Below, piece by piece: positions 54,280 through 62,646 of a DNA stretch of 64,000 nt (its first letter is position 1; each line of letters starts with the position of its first letter). Both the position numbers and the translations under genes were made by a program. The notes below the pieces were generated by a model. That model was given only the letters and a program-made list of their open reading frames with translations, was not told the origin of the DNA and did no database searches. The DNA comes from Desulfitibacter alkalitolerans DSM 16504 (lineage in GTDB: Bacteria; Bacillota; DSM-16504; Desulfitibacterales; Desulfitibacteraceae). Where the stretch lies: the NCBI RefSeq assembly GCF_000620305.1, contig NZ_KK211103.1, positions 62,001-126,000 of the forward strand. Direction: 5' to 3'.

Positions 54280-55643
54280 TATACAGATACCTCCCTTCCA
54301 GGTACCACTGGTCTATCTATACCAGGTCCAAAGACAACATCCTCATCAAACTTCCTAACTTCTCTTACCATCAAGTATACCATCAAGGCACCTAAAAAGG
54401 CATAGACACTCAAGAATAATACCAGGGTTATCATTACTTCAGCAGCACTAATGTTTGAAACTGCATCGGCAGTAGTTAGGACACCATAGACTGCCCATGG
54501 TTGTCTGCCCACCTCTGCAACTATCCAGCCAGTGGTATTGGCTATATAAGGCAGGGGCAGCATGTAAAGGAGACCTGTTAAAAGACTCTTGTTGTCATAG
54601 ATAGTTCCCCTGGCCAATTGGTATCCGCTATACGCCATTACTAAAATAATAAGCAAGCCGATGCCCACCATGATTCTAAAGGAAAAGAAATTGATCCCCA
54701 CAGGGGGCCTTTCCTCTCTGGGAAATTCCTTTAGGCCTGTTACAGGCTTGCTGGCATCATTGTATACGAGAAAGCTCAGCAGCCCCGGTACTGCTATTTC
54801 AAGGTTATTTTTTTCCTCTGCTGCATTGGGTATGGCAAAAAGCACCATGGATGCCCTTTCTGTTGTATCCCAATGGGCTTCATAGGCAGCAAGCTTGGCA
54901 GGCTGTGTATTGGCTACCTGTACAGCATGACTGTGACCTGAAACCAACTGCAGCAGTGCAAAAACCAGACCGAAGACAACTCCTATCTTCAATGATTTTC
55001 TAGCTATCTCTGTATTTCTCTTGTTTAATAAGTAGTAGGAACTAACGGCTATTACAAAAAAGGCTGTAGTGATATAAGCCCCTTCCAGGGTGTGGGTTAG
55101 TCTTATGAGGGTTGAAGGATTGAATATGGCTTCAGAAAAACTGGTAAGAAAAGCCCTGTTCCCTTCAACGACAAAGCCTGCAGGAGTTTGCTGCCAGGAG
55201 TTGGCGGCAATAATCCAAAAGGCAGAGAGATTTGTTCCAACTGCCACCATAACTGCACTAAAAAACCTCATCCCCCTTGAAATTTTATCCCTGCCAAATA
55301 CCAAAAGCCCAATAAAGGTGGATTCAAGAAAGAAAGCAAAAACTGCCTCAGCAGCCAGGGGCGCACCAAAAATGTCTCCCACAAACCTTGAATAATCTGC
55401 CCAGTTGGTACCAAATTGAAATTCCATGGTAATACCTGTGGCAACACCCACGGCAAAATTTATGAGGAATAACCTGGTCCAGAATCTGGCCATCCTATCA
55501 TAGACTTTCTCATTAGTTCTCCAGTATTTGTATTCCATATAAGCAATTAGAACTGCTAGACCTAAAGTCAAGGGAACGAAAAAATAGTGAACAATTGCTG
55601 TTAAAGTAAACTGAAGTCTAGATAAAAGCACAACATCCATCAT
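54279..55643 (-). CDS. cydA: Cytochrome bd oxidase subunit I
   Basis: A 454-residue, heme-carrying subunit. It reduces O2 to water with quinol at high affinity and protects anaerobes from oxygen. Ligand regions: LTAIVHYFFVPLTLG (heme b595 His), RLTHTLEGAYITTAFF (b558 His) and GRQPWAVYGVLTT (near the b558 Met segment). The Q-loop is of the short type seen in Firmicutes. First gene of cydABDC, with an Rrf2-type operator just upstream. Confidence 0.95.
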   Translation of the reverse strand: MMDVVLLSRLQFTLTAIVHYFFVPLTLGLAVLIAYMEYKYWRTNEKVYDRMARFWTRLFLINFAVGVATGITMEFQFGTNWADYSRFVGDIFGAPLAAEAVFAFFLESTFIGLLVFGRDKISRGMRFFSAVMVAVGTNLSAFWIIAANSWQQTPAGFVVEGNRAFLTSFSEAIFNPSTLIRLTHTLEGAYITTAFFVIAVSSYYLLNKRNTEIARKSLKIGVVFGLVFALLQLVSGHSHAVQVANTQPAKLAAYEAHWDTTERASMVLFAIPNAAEEKNNLEIAVPGLLSFLVYNDASKPVTGLKEFPREERPPVGINFFSFRIMVGIGLLIILVMAYSGYQLARGTIYDNKSLLTGLLYMLPLPYIANTTGWIVAEVGRQPWAVYGVLTTADAVSNISAAEVMITLVLFLSVYAFLGALMVYLMVREVRKFDEDVVFGPGIDRPVVPGREVSV

Positions 55644-55683
55644 GAATAGTAAACCCTCCCTTTCTCCATTAATTTAAGAATGC

Positions 55684-55710
55684 CTAAGTATACCAGATAA
55701 GTATACTTTA
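55684..55710. promoter_or_regulatory. GTATAC inverted repeat upstream of cydA
   Basis: CTAAGTATAC (55684-55693) and GTATACTTTA (55701-55710) form an inverted repeat around a 7-base spacer. The same GTATAC pair occurs upstream of the adjacent Rrf2 gene. Confidence 0.65.
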
Positions 55711-55748
55711 GGATTAAAAAATATTTTATCACCCGCCTTTCATCAAAT

Positions 55749-56159
55749 TTATTCATTTTCCACCAGCATTTTAAAGTTAATGCCCTGCAGCCTAGCAATT
55801 AATTCATTTCTCAATTTTGCTAGTTCCCTATGTATGACACAATATCCAGCAGCATCTTTGTTGCACTTGTCAATATCTATTAGACAGTGGTTCAAGACAA
55901 TTGGACCTTCAAGGGCCTCAATTACATTATAGAGGGTTATATCCTTAGGATTGCGTCCCAGCATAAAACCTCCCCTCTTACCTCGAAAGGATTTAACTAT
56001 GCCTGCCTTGACTAGACTGCGCATTATTTTAAACAAAAATCTTTCAGGCACTAGTTCTGTAGACCGGATAACAGAAGCCTCAGTAATCTGACCCTCTTCC
56101 TGTTTAGCTAGAAATAGTGTAATTCGCAATGCATAATCTGTTGCCTGGTTAAGAACCAT
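55749..56159 (-). CDS. Rrf2 family iron-sulfur regulator, cyd-linked
   Basis: A 136-residue winged-helix regulator: NQATDYALRITLFLAKQ at the N-terminus, SFRGKRGGFMLGRNPKDITLYNVIEALEG, and Cys at HCLIDIDKCNKDAAGYC for a cluster. The spacing (C-x6-C-x7-C) fits Rrf2 members that sense NO, O2 or redox state. It lies 105 bases upstream of cydA in the same direction, and both genes carry GTATAC operators, so it probably controls cydABDC and itself. Confidence 0.9.
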   Translation of the reverse strand: MVLNQATDYALRITLFLAKQEEGQITEASVIRSTELVPERFLFKIMRSLVKAGIVKSFRGKRGGFMLGRNPKDITLYNVIEALEGPIVLNHCLIDIDKCNKDAAGYCVIHRELAKLRNELIARLQGINFKMLVENE

Positions 56160-56171
56160 GGGGCCTCCTTA

Positions 56172-56210
56172 ATGTATACCATTATAGTATAGTTTAATTA
56201 TAGTATACAT
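56172..56210. promoter_or_regulatory. GTATAC operator of the Rrf2 gene
   Basis: ATGTATAC (56172-56179) and GTATACAT (56203-56210) are a perfect 8-bp inverted repeat, with a partly matching AGTATAG in between. It ends 12 bases before the Rrf2 start, fitting autorepression. Confidence 0.65.
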
Positions 56211-56254
56211 ATTTTGAGCCATCCTGGCAACAGCATAAAAGAAGAAATTAAAAA

Positions 56255-56322
56255 CACGCTCCTATATTAGACTATCATAACTAACTTAAAGTTTAACTAT
56301 GATAATCATCTATGGGAGCGTG
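56255..56322 (-). terminator. Long hairpin terminator of hcp
   Basis: On the minus strand CACGCTCC pairs with GGAGCGTG across a long, nearly continuous stem and is followed by a T-run (TTTTTAATTT). It lies just past the hcp stop. Confidence 0.75.
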
Positions 56323-56334
56323 CTTTAATTTATA

Positions 56335-57957
56335 TTATCCCAATATTTCTGCTAAATCCTCATCTGGAGTAGATATAGGTTTAATATCAAAGTTCTTAAC
56401 CAGGACATCTAAAACATTAGGTGTTATAAAGGCCGGCAAACTGGGGCCTAGACGGATATTTTTGATGTTTAGATGGAGTAAGGTGAGTAAAATAGCTACT
56501 GCCTTTTGCTCGTACCAGGATAGTACCAGGGACAAGGGCAAATCATTTACGCCACAGTCAAATACTTCAGCTAGTGCAACAGCCACCTTAATGGCAGAGT
56601 ACGCATCATTACATTGTCCCATATCCAATAGACGAGGTATTCCACCTATATCTCCCAACTTCTTGTCAAAGAAACGGAATTTACCACAGGCCAAAGTCAA
56701 CACAACAGTATCTGGGGGAGTTTTCTCTACAAATTCAGTATAGTAGCTGCGTCCAGGTTTTGCACCATCACAGCCGCCGACTAAAAAGATATGCTTCAGG
56801 GCACCATCCTTTACTGCTCCAATCACCTTGTCTGCAACACTTAAAACAGCATCTCTAGCAAAGCCAGTCATAACTGTTCCTTTGTTTTCATCAGCTGCAA
56901 AGCCAGGCATTGACAATGCCTTTTCTATTACTGGTGCAAAGTTCAAGTCAGTTACATGCTGTACTCCTGGAAAACCAACTACTCCAGCGGTAAATATATT
57001 ATCCTGATAGCTTTCAACAGGCTTCATAAGACAGTTAGTTGTCATGAGAATTGCTCCTGGAAATTCAGCAAATTCTTTCCTTTGATTCTGCCAGGCAGTA
57101 CCATAATGACCGTAGAAATGGCCATACTTCTTAAGCTCTGGATATGCGTGGGTTGGCAGCATTTCCCCATGGGTATAAATATAAATACCTTTGCCTTCTG
57201 TTTGTTTTAGAAGTTCTTCCAGGTCCTTCAAATCATGTCCTGAAACAAGAATGCACTTGCCTTGCTTATAACCCAGGGGCACTACTGTTGGTACGGGACT
57301 GCCATATTTTCCAGTATTGGCCTTGTCCAGGGTTTCCATTGCTATTAGATTTGCCTCACCGCATCTAAGTGCTAAACCTACCCAGTCATTTAAGCCAAGG
57401 TTTGGATTTGAAATGGAAGCCAGGGCTTCATGTATAAAAGCATATATTCTGTCATCTTCTTGTCCAAGTATGCAAGCATGGTTTGCATAGGCAGAAACTC
57501 CTTTACATCCAAATAGGGTTATAAGCTGGAGGGACTTAATATCCTCCTGTGCTTCAAGGTCTACTGGCAGCCCTGCTTGCTCACCTTCCTTTATTAATGA
57601 GGCCAGGTCAGCTGCCCCTCTCTTACCAGGTTCACCAAGCTCCTTGCCACCGCCAGCATCCTTTACCTTAATTGAAAGCTTTTCAGTAAAATCTCCACAC
57701 CTTTGAATATACTCCTTGAAGCGTTCCTCATCATAGTTCACATTGGTCAACGTACTGAATAAAGCTTCACATGTAAAACGATTTACCTCTTGATCAACAA
57801 CTCCAACCTTTCTTCCTTCATGAGCCCAAAGGGAAAGCTCCTTGATAGAATGGACTAACAAGTCTTGAAGGGCTGCAACCTGAGGGCTTTTCCCACAAAC
57901 TCCTGATACAGTACAGCCTGTACCTTTTGCAGTCTGCTCACATTGATTACAAAACAT
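56335..57957 (-). CDS. hcp: Hydroxylamine reductase (hybrid cluster protein)
   Basis: A 540-residue iron-sulfur enzyme. N-terminal Cys motif MFCNQCEQ...GCTVSGVC (C-x2-C-x8-C-x5-C), the strict-anaerobe type with a [4Fe-4S] cluster. Hybrid cluster ligands lie in HGEMLPTHAYPEL, FPGAILMTTNCLMKP, GGCDGAKPGRSYYTEF and LGDIGGIPRLLDMGQCNDAYSA. It reduces hydroxylamine to ammonia and, in other bacteria, handles NO. Start has GGAGAT upstream; a longer frame adds six residues ahead. A second Rrf2 gene follows upstream. Confidence 0.95.
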   Translation of the reverse strand: MFCNQCEQTAKGTGCTVSGVCGKSPQVAALQDLLVHSIKELSLWAHEGRKVGVVDQEVNRFTCEALFSTLTNVNYDEERFKEYIQRCGDFTEKLSIKVKDAGGGKELGEPGKRGAADLASLIKEGEQAGLPVDLEAQEDIKSLQLITLFGCKGVSAYANHACILGQEDDRIYAFIHEALASISNPNLGLNDWVGLALRCGEANLIAMETLDKANTGKYGSPVPTVVPLGYKQGKCILVSGHDLKDLEELLKQTEGKGIYIYTHGEMLPTHAYPELKKYGHFYGHYGTAWQNQRKEFAEFPGAILMTTNCLMKPVESYQDNIFTAGVVGFPGVQHVTDLNFAPVIEKALSMPGFAADENKGTVMTGFARDAVLSVADKVIGAVKDGALKHIFLVGGCDGAKPGRSYYTEFVEKTPPDTVVLTLACGKFRFFDKKLGDIGGIPRLLDMGQCNDAYSAIKVAVALAEVFDCGVNDLPLSLVLSWYEQKAVAILLTLLHLNIKNIRLGPSLPAFITPNVLDVLVKNFDIKPISTPDEDLAEILG

Positions 57958-58080
57958 GAATTCATCTCCTCTCAATTCAAATAATTTATTATATTAGATA
58001 ATGTGGACCTTATTCATCCACAAAATTTACGCCTGAATTAGACAACTTGAATCAATCTAACTTCATACCCTATTAACAGG

Positions 58081-58497
58081 CTAGTCAGTATGTATCTTAC
58101 CATTGACAATATCTTCTATGGTTTCCCTGCTTAGCTCCTCTATAAGTCTTTCCTGTGCCCTATTTAACACCTTATGAACAGGGCAACTTGAACAATTAAT
58201 ACAATACTCCTTATCCGTTAAACATGGATTAATAGCCAGCTTGCCTTCAATTGCCCTTAACACATCTGCAATGGTAATCTCAGAGCTGGGAATATTTAAA
58301 GAGACTCCCCCTAGGCTCCCGCGTTTTGTCTTAACCAGCCCGGCATAAGACAACAGTTGTATGGTTTTTTTAAGGAAAACCTCAGGGATATTCTGTTTCT
58401 CAGAGATAACTTTTGTTTGTAAATAATCCCCCTTGTTTACTTTACTTAATTCCATCAATGTACGAATAGCATATTCAGTCTGTCTAGTTATCTGCAC
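58081..58497 (-). CDS. Rrf2 family iron-sulfur regulator, hcp-linked
   Basis: A 138-residue regulator beginning VQITRQTEYAIRTLMELS (GTG start with GGGGG 7 bases ahead). The wing has KTKRGSLGGVSLN. Cys cluster NPCLTDKEYCINCSSCPVH (four Cys). A longer start at 58518 has no ribosome site. It lies 123 bases upstream of hcp, same direction, and is the likely hcp regulator sensing NO or nitrosative stress. Confidence 0.85.
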   Translation of the reverse strand: MQITRQTEYAIRTLMELSKVNKGDYLQTKVISEKQNIPEVFLKKTIQLLSYAGLVKTKRGSLGGVSLNIPSSEITIADVLRAIEGKLAINPCLTDKEYCINCSSCPVHKVLNRAQERLIEELSRETIEDIVNGKIHTD

Positions 58498-58510
58498 AAG
58501 AAGCCCCCTA

Positions 58511-58553
58511 AATAACAAATACTTGTAATCTATATTGTATGGTATTTGTTATT
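58511..58553. promoter_or_regulatory. Perfect 12-bp inverted repeat upstream of Rrf2 gene 2
   Basis: AATAACAAATAC (58511-58522) and GTATTTGTTATT (58542-58553) match perfectly over a 19-base spacer, 14 bases before the GTG start. A likely autoregulatory operator. Confidence 0.75.
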
Positions 58554-58606
58554 ATTCTTCAATTTAGAGTTTATTCCTTTAATTTTTAATAATCTTCAAT
58601 AAAATT

Positions 58607-59329
58607 TCATAATTGGACGCGAGGATAAAATGCCCTTGTTTTTACCCTGGGCACTATTGTAACCTTATTCTTTTCCAAACAATAACCTATATCCTTTTCA
58701 AGACCCAGTACTGCCAAGCCATGACCGTGGGGCGTTTTTTCTAGAATACCAGTAATATCTTTTTCCAGCAGTTTATATAGTTTTATTGCACTTTTGCATC
58801 CTTCACTCAATAAAGAATCATGGTATTTCCTGGAAATAAGGAGAGATAAATAGCCTGCAAGGAGATTATCCTCTAAAGAAAAAGTCCCCCTGGTACCTGC
58901 ACATGCTAGTAAAACTTCCTCTTTATTCCTTAGGCTGCCAACTACCGATACAGCGTTCCTAAAAGAAGCAATAAGAGTTTCTTGTCCATGGATGCATGAA
59001 TTGATTAAAATAGTTCCATTAGTTGTAGTAAAAATAAGAATTTTATTATTTACCTTTTCTAAGGTGTATTCTCTCGGAGAGTTTCCAAAATCAAAACCAG
59101 GCAGCTTCTGCTTTTTTCTTTCACCGCCCAAGACTCCCTCTGCTCCAAGCTGCTTTTTTAGAGCCAATGCCTCTTCAGGTGTTGAAACAGCTATTACTTC
59201 CCTGCACCCATTTTCAAAGGCTGCAACCATAGTTGACGTGGCCCTTAAAACGTCAATGACTACCACTGTTTTTCCAGCTAACCGTAAAGGTACTATATCT
59301 TCCTTTTTATTTATAATATCTACTCTCAT
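58607..59329 (-). CDS. comB: 2-phosphosulfolactate phosphatase (ComB)
   Basis: A 240-residue enzyme of the ComB family, which removes phosphate from 2-phospho-3-sulfolactate to give sulfolactate. Family motifs: VVVIDVLRATSTMVAAFENG, GGERKKQKLPGFDFGNSPREY, TTTNGT and ACAGTRGTFSLEDNLLAGY. Start at 59329 has GGGG 8 bases ahead. ComA and ComC are not in view, so whether it works in CoM-type or sulfolactate metabolism is unknown. ComB-like proteins are also common in non-CoM Firmicutes. Confidence 0.85.
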   Translation of the reverse strand: MRVDIINKKEDIVPLRLAGKTVVVIDVLRATSTMVAAFENGCREVIAVSTPEEALALKKQLGAEGVLGGERKKQKLPGFDFGNSPREYTLEKVNNKILIFTTTNGTILINSCIHGQETLIASFRNAVSVVGSLRNKEEVLLACAGTRGTFSLEDNLLAGYLSLLISRKYHDSLLSEGCKSAIKLYKLLEKDITGILEKTPHGHGLAVLGLEKDIGYCLEKNKVTIVPRVKTRAFYPRVQL

Positions 59330-59333
59330 ATAA

Positions 59334-59609
59334 TTACCCCTTACTAGCTCCATAAAAAATAAACAAAACGCCTAATATAATAAAAAACATTTTAGAAGAA
59401 GGCATTTTCCCGGCCACCCCAAATAATCCCAGGGCCATAACACTCATCAAAATTAGTGGTCCTATAAAAGCTAACACCGCGTTAATCTTCAAGGCTGTTT
59501 CAACCTTGTTAAATTTTAACATTAAAATTGCGGCACTAAGCTCTATCATACATGAAAGGATTCTGATTAGTGCCATGCCTACTACTATTTTCTCCTTAAT
59601 AAAAAACAT
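59334..59609 (-). CDS. DUF2619/YqhV-like small membrane protein
   Basis: A 91-residue protein with three hydrophobic segments (LIRILSCMIELSAAILML, INAVLAFIGPLILMSVMALGLFGVAG and FFIILGVLFIFYG). The pattern matches B. subtilis YqhV. Function unknown. It ends 4 bases before the comB start, so the two are likely cotranscribed. Ribosome site GGAGGG is present. Confidence 0.75.
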   Translation of the reverse strand: MFFIKEKIVVGMALIRILSCMIELSAAILMLKFNKVETALKINAVLAFIGPLILMSVMALGLFGVAGKMPSSKMFFIILGVLFIFYGASKG

Positions 59610-59633
59610 TTTTTCCCTCCTGCCTGTTTAATC

Positions 59634-59668
59634 AGTCAGTTATATTCTAGGTATATGTTCAACTGACT
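59634..59668. promoter_or_regulatory. Inverted repeat between yqhV and the MFS gene
   Basis: AGTCAGTT (59634-59641) and AACTGACT (59661-59668) are perfect complements over a 19-base spacer, in the divergent gap. Possible operator for the efflux gene; the regulator is not in the window. Confidence 0.45.
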
Positions 59669-59777
59669 TAAGTTAGAATTACCAGGTTTTTTTCGTATAC
59701 TAACTTTGTCCGCTGGAAAACCTAAATTGAGATACAGTGAAAAACATGATAAAGAGTCTACAACTGGAGGAAAATAG

Positions 59778-61001
59778 ATGAAAAAAAAGATGATTTTACC
59801 CTTTACAGTTTTATGTGCCGTGCCTTTCATAATGGTTTTAGGCAACTCCATGTTAATTCCCCTGCTGCCTGCCATGAGGGCGGAAATGAACTTGACCTTG
59901 TTTGAGGTAGGGCTTATTATTACTGCTTTTTCTGTACCAGCAGGGATTGTAATACCTATTGCAGGCTACTTTTCCGACCAGTTTGGCAGAAAAGTCATTA
60001 TCGCTCCAGCCCTGATTACATATGGCGCAGGAGGCCTTATAGCCGGGACAGCTGCACTGCTTTTGGCAAACCCTTTTATCATGATAATGGTTGGCAGGGT
60101 AATACAAGGTATTGGAGCAGGGGGAACATATCAATTAGCAATGGCTTTAACAGGTGATATTTTCCAGAGCAGTGAAAGGGCAAAGGCACTAGGTATATTA
60201 GAAGCTGCAAATGGCCTGGGCAAAGTAGTTAGTCCAATTACAGGTGCAGCCCTGGGATTAGTAATCTGGTTTGCTCCCTTTTTCGCTTATGGACTCCTTG
60301 CAATACCTATAGCCCTGGCAGTATGGTTTTTAGTAAAGGAACCTGAACAAAATAAGAAACAGAAGGCAGCTAAATCCCAATACTTTCAGGAATTAAAGAA
60401 CATTTTCAAGGAAAAGGGAATGTCCCTGGCAGCATGTTTTCTTGCAGGTGCAGTTGTATTGTTTATTCTCTTTGGTGTTTTAAGTTACATCTCAGATATC
60501 CTGGAGCAACAGTACCAGATTAGGGGAATAACCAGTGGGCTTCTCATTGCCATCCCAGTTGCTTCCATGGCAATTACGGCATATTTATCTGGACTTATCC
60601 TGCAAAAAAAGATAGGCAATGTCCTAAAGTATATAACCCTTGGTGGCTTAGCAATACTTGGAGTTTCCATGGCAGCAATAGCCTTTGTGGCAAATATCTA
60701 TATTTTATTTATTGCCCTGGTAATAATGGGGATAGGTACAGGATCAGTTCTTCCAGCCATCAACACCCTGATAACCAGTGCTGCAGAAACCTCAGAAAGG
60801 GGAATAATTACCTGTATATATGGTTCTACTAGATTTTTTGGTGTAGCCATGGGACCTCCTGCCTTTGGTCTTGTAACAGAGATAGGCAAGCTGCCCCTAT
60901 TCCTGGGTGCAAGCGGTCTGGTGCTGATCTCCATTGTAATTGGATTTATTTTAATAAATTCAAAAGCCTTGCTGCCTCCTGAACTCTTGCAGGGAAGTTA
61001 A
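59778..61001 (+). CDS. MFS transporter, drug-efflux type
   Basis: A 407-residue, 12-segment major facilitator protein: the motif A-like GYFSDQFGRKVIIAPAL after TM2, GRVIQGIGAGGTYQLAMALTGDIF in TM4-5, and a C-terminal half with GIGTGSVLPAINTLITS and SERGIITCIYGSTRFFG. Motif C-like sequence AANGLGKVVSPITGAALG suggests an antiporter of the DHA1 type. Substrate unknown. GGAGG lies 9 bases ahead of the ATG. Confidence 0.85.
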   Translation: MKKKMILPFTVLCAVPFIMVLGNSMLIPLLPAMRAEMNLTLFEVGLIITAFSVPAGIVIPIAGYFSDQFGRKVIIAPALITYGAGGLIAGTAALLLANPFIMIMVGRVIQGIGAGGTYQLAMALTGDIFQSSERAKALGILEAANGLGKVVSPITGAALGLVIWFAPFFAYGLLAIPIALAVWFLVKEPEQNKKQKAAKSQYFQELKNIFKEKGMSLAACFLAGAVVLFILFGVLSYISDILEQQYQIRGITSGLLIAIPVASMAITAYLSGLILQKKIGNVLKYITLGGLAILGVSMAAIAFVANIYILFIALVIMGIGTGSVLPAINTLITSAAETSERGIITCIYGSTRFFGVAMGPPAFGLVTEIGKLPLFLGASGLVLISIVIGFILINSKALLPPELLQGS

Positions 61002-61047
61002 TAATTGTCATAATATCTTTTAGGAAAAATAAAAATACTAATAATAC

Positions 61048-61115
61048 CGGTAGATTGATAGTAAGATTTTATCTTTCTACCGATAAATATAGAAGCCGCT
61101 TGTAAAGCGGCTTCT
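61048..61115. terminator. Two hairpins between the MFS and liv genes
   Basis: CGGTAGA (61048-61054)/TCTACCG (61076-61082) and the stronger AGAAGCCGCTT (61091-61101)/AAGCGGCTTCT (61105-61115). T-runs are weak, but the placement between convergent genes supports a bidirectional terminator. Confidence 0.6.
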
Positions 61116-61140
61116 ATTGCATATTAAATCAATTCCAGTC

Positions 61141-61857
61141 CTAATGCCCCAGGTAAGCCTTGACTATACTCTCGTCTTTGCTCAGCACAGAGGCGTCACC
61201 ATCCATTACAATTTTTCCAGTTTCCAGGACATATCCCCTATGGGCCAGTTTCAACGCTACCTTGGCATTTTGTTCTACAAGGAGTATGGTAGTTCCCTCT
61301 TCATTTATTGTCTTAATTATATTCATAATACCCTGAACTATAATTGGTGCAAGTCCCATTGAAGGCTCATCAAGAAGCAATACCTTAGGATTGACCATAA
61401 GTGCCCTGCCTATGGCCAGCATTTGCTGCTCTCCTCCAGATAAAAGGCCTCCCATCTGCTTCTGCCTATCTTTTAAAACTGGAAATAATTCAAAGGCATG
61501 CTCAATTCTCTTTTTTCTCTCTTTATCATCTCTCAGTGTAAAGGAGCCTAATTCTAAATTTTCAAGAACAGTTAATTCTTTAAAAATTCTACGTCCCTCG
61601 GGAACATGAATTACACCCATTTCCACAATTTTATGGGGCTCCACCTTGGTTATGTCTAACCCCATGAACTTAACTGCACCGGAACAAGCCGACACCAGAC
61701 TAGATATGGTCTTGAGAGTAGTACTTTTCCCAGCACCATTTGCTCCGAGGAGGGTGACAATCTCACCTTTACGTACCTCCAGGTTTATTCCCTTAAGGGC
61801 ATATATCTGCCCATATCTAGTTTCAAGGTTTTCTAGAGAAAGAATTACATCACTCAT
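61141..61857 (-). CDS. livF: Branched-chain amino acid ABC transporter ATPase LivF
   Basis: A 238-residue ATPase: Walker A LLGANGAGKSTTLK, signature LLSGGEQQMLAIGRALM, Walker B LLLDEPSMGLAP, and the LivF C-terminus. Start overlaps the livG stop by 4 bases. Confidence 0.95.
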   Translation of the reverse strand: MSDVILSLENLETRYGQIYALKGINLEVRKGEIVTLLGANGAGKSTTLKTISSLVSACSGAVKFMGLDITKVEPHKIVEMGVIHVPEGRRIFKELTVLENLELGSFTLRDDKERKKRIEHAFELFPVLKDRQKQMGGLLSGGEQQMLAIGRALMVNPKVLLLDEPSMGLAPIIVQGIMNIIKTINEEGTTILLVEQNAKVALKLAHRGYVLETGKIVMDGDASVLSKDESIVKAYLGH

Positions 61858-62630
61858 ACTGCGTCTTCCTCCTCTTTCCCCAGGTAGGCCTCAATTACCC
61901 TGGGATTATTTTGTACTTCCTCTGCTGTACCTTCTGCTATTTTTACTCCGTAGTCAAGAACAAATATTTTCTCTGATATTTTCATTACAAGACCCATGTC
62001 ATGCTCTATCAAAAATACCGTTATCTTTCTTTCATCCCGAATTCTTATAATTAACTCTATTAACTGTTCCTTTTCATCATTGTTTAATCCTGCTGCAGGC
62101 TCATCAAGAAGTAAAAGCTTTGGTTGAGTAGCCAAGGCTCTAGCCCACTCAATTCTCCTCTGGTCACCATAAGGCAAATTTTTTGCGATCCTGTCCTTTT
62201 TGTTAATAATTCCAACAAAATCAAGGCACTCTTCTGCGACCTCCCTAATCTTCTTTTCCTCGTGTTTTTGCTGGGGTGTTCTAAAGATTGCTCCAAATGC
62301 CCCTGCACTTCCCCGGCAGTGCATTCCCGACATAACATTTTCCAAAACAGTTAAATTTTTAAATAATCGTAAATTTTGGAAGGTTCGTGCCATACCCATG
62401 TGGGTGATTTTATGGGGTTTTTTGTACATGATACTTTGCCCTTCAAAAAGAATATCCCCAGAATTAGGCTTATAAAAACCTGTTAAACAGTTAAACGCAG
62501 AGGTTTTTCCTGCTCCATTTGGACCTATCAAGCTCTTAATGGAGCCAGGTTCTATTACAAATGATAACTTGTTTATTGCAGTTAAGCCACCGAAACTCAG
62601 CGTAATATCTTTTACTTCTAATAATGCCAT
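61854..62630 (-). CDS. livG: Branched-chain amino acid ABC transporter ATPase LivG
   Basis: A 258-residue ATPase: Walker A LIGPNGAGKTSAFN, signature-type LPYGDQRRIEWARAL, LLLDEPAAGLN, and the LivG-type VLDYGVKIAEGTAEEVQNNPRVIEAYLG end. In these ATPases the signature is degenerate, as here. Confidence 0.95.
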   Translation of the reverse strand: MALLEVKDITLSFGGLTAINKLSFVIEPGSIKSLIGPNGAGKTSAFNCLTGFYKPNSGDILFEGQSIMYKKPHKITHMGMARTFQNLRLFKNLTVLENVMSGMHCRGSAGAFGAIFRTPQQKHEEKKIREVAEECLDFVGIINKKDRIAKNLPYGDQRRIEWARALATQPKLLLLDEPAAGLNNDEKEQLIELIIRIRDERKITVFLIEHDMGLVMKISEKIFVLDYGVKIAEGTAEEVQNNPRVIEAYLGKEEEDAV

Positions 62631-62646
62631 AGCTCATCACGCCCTT

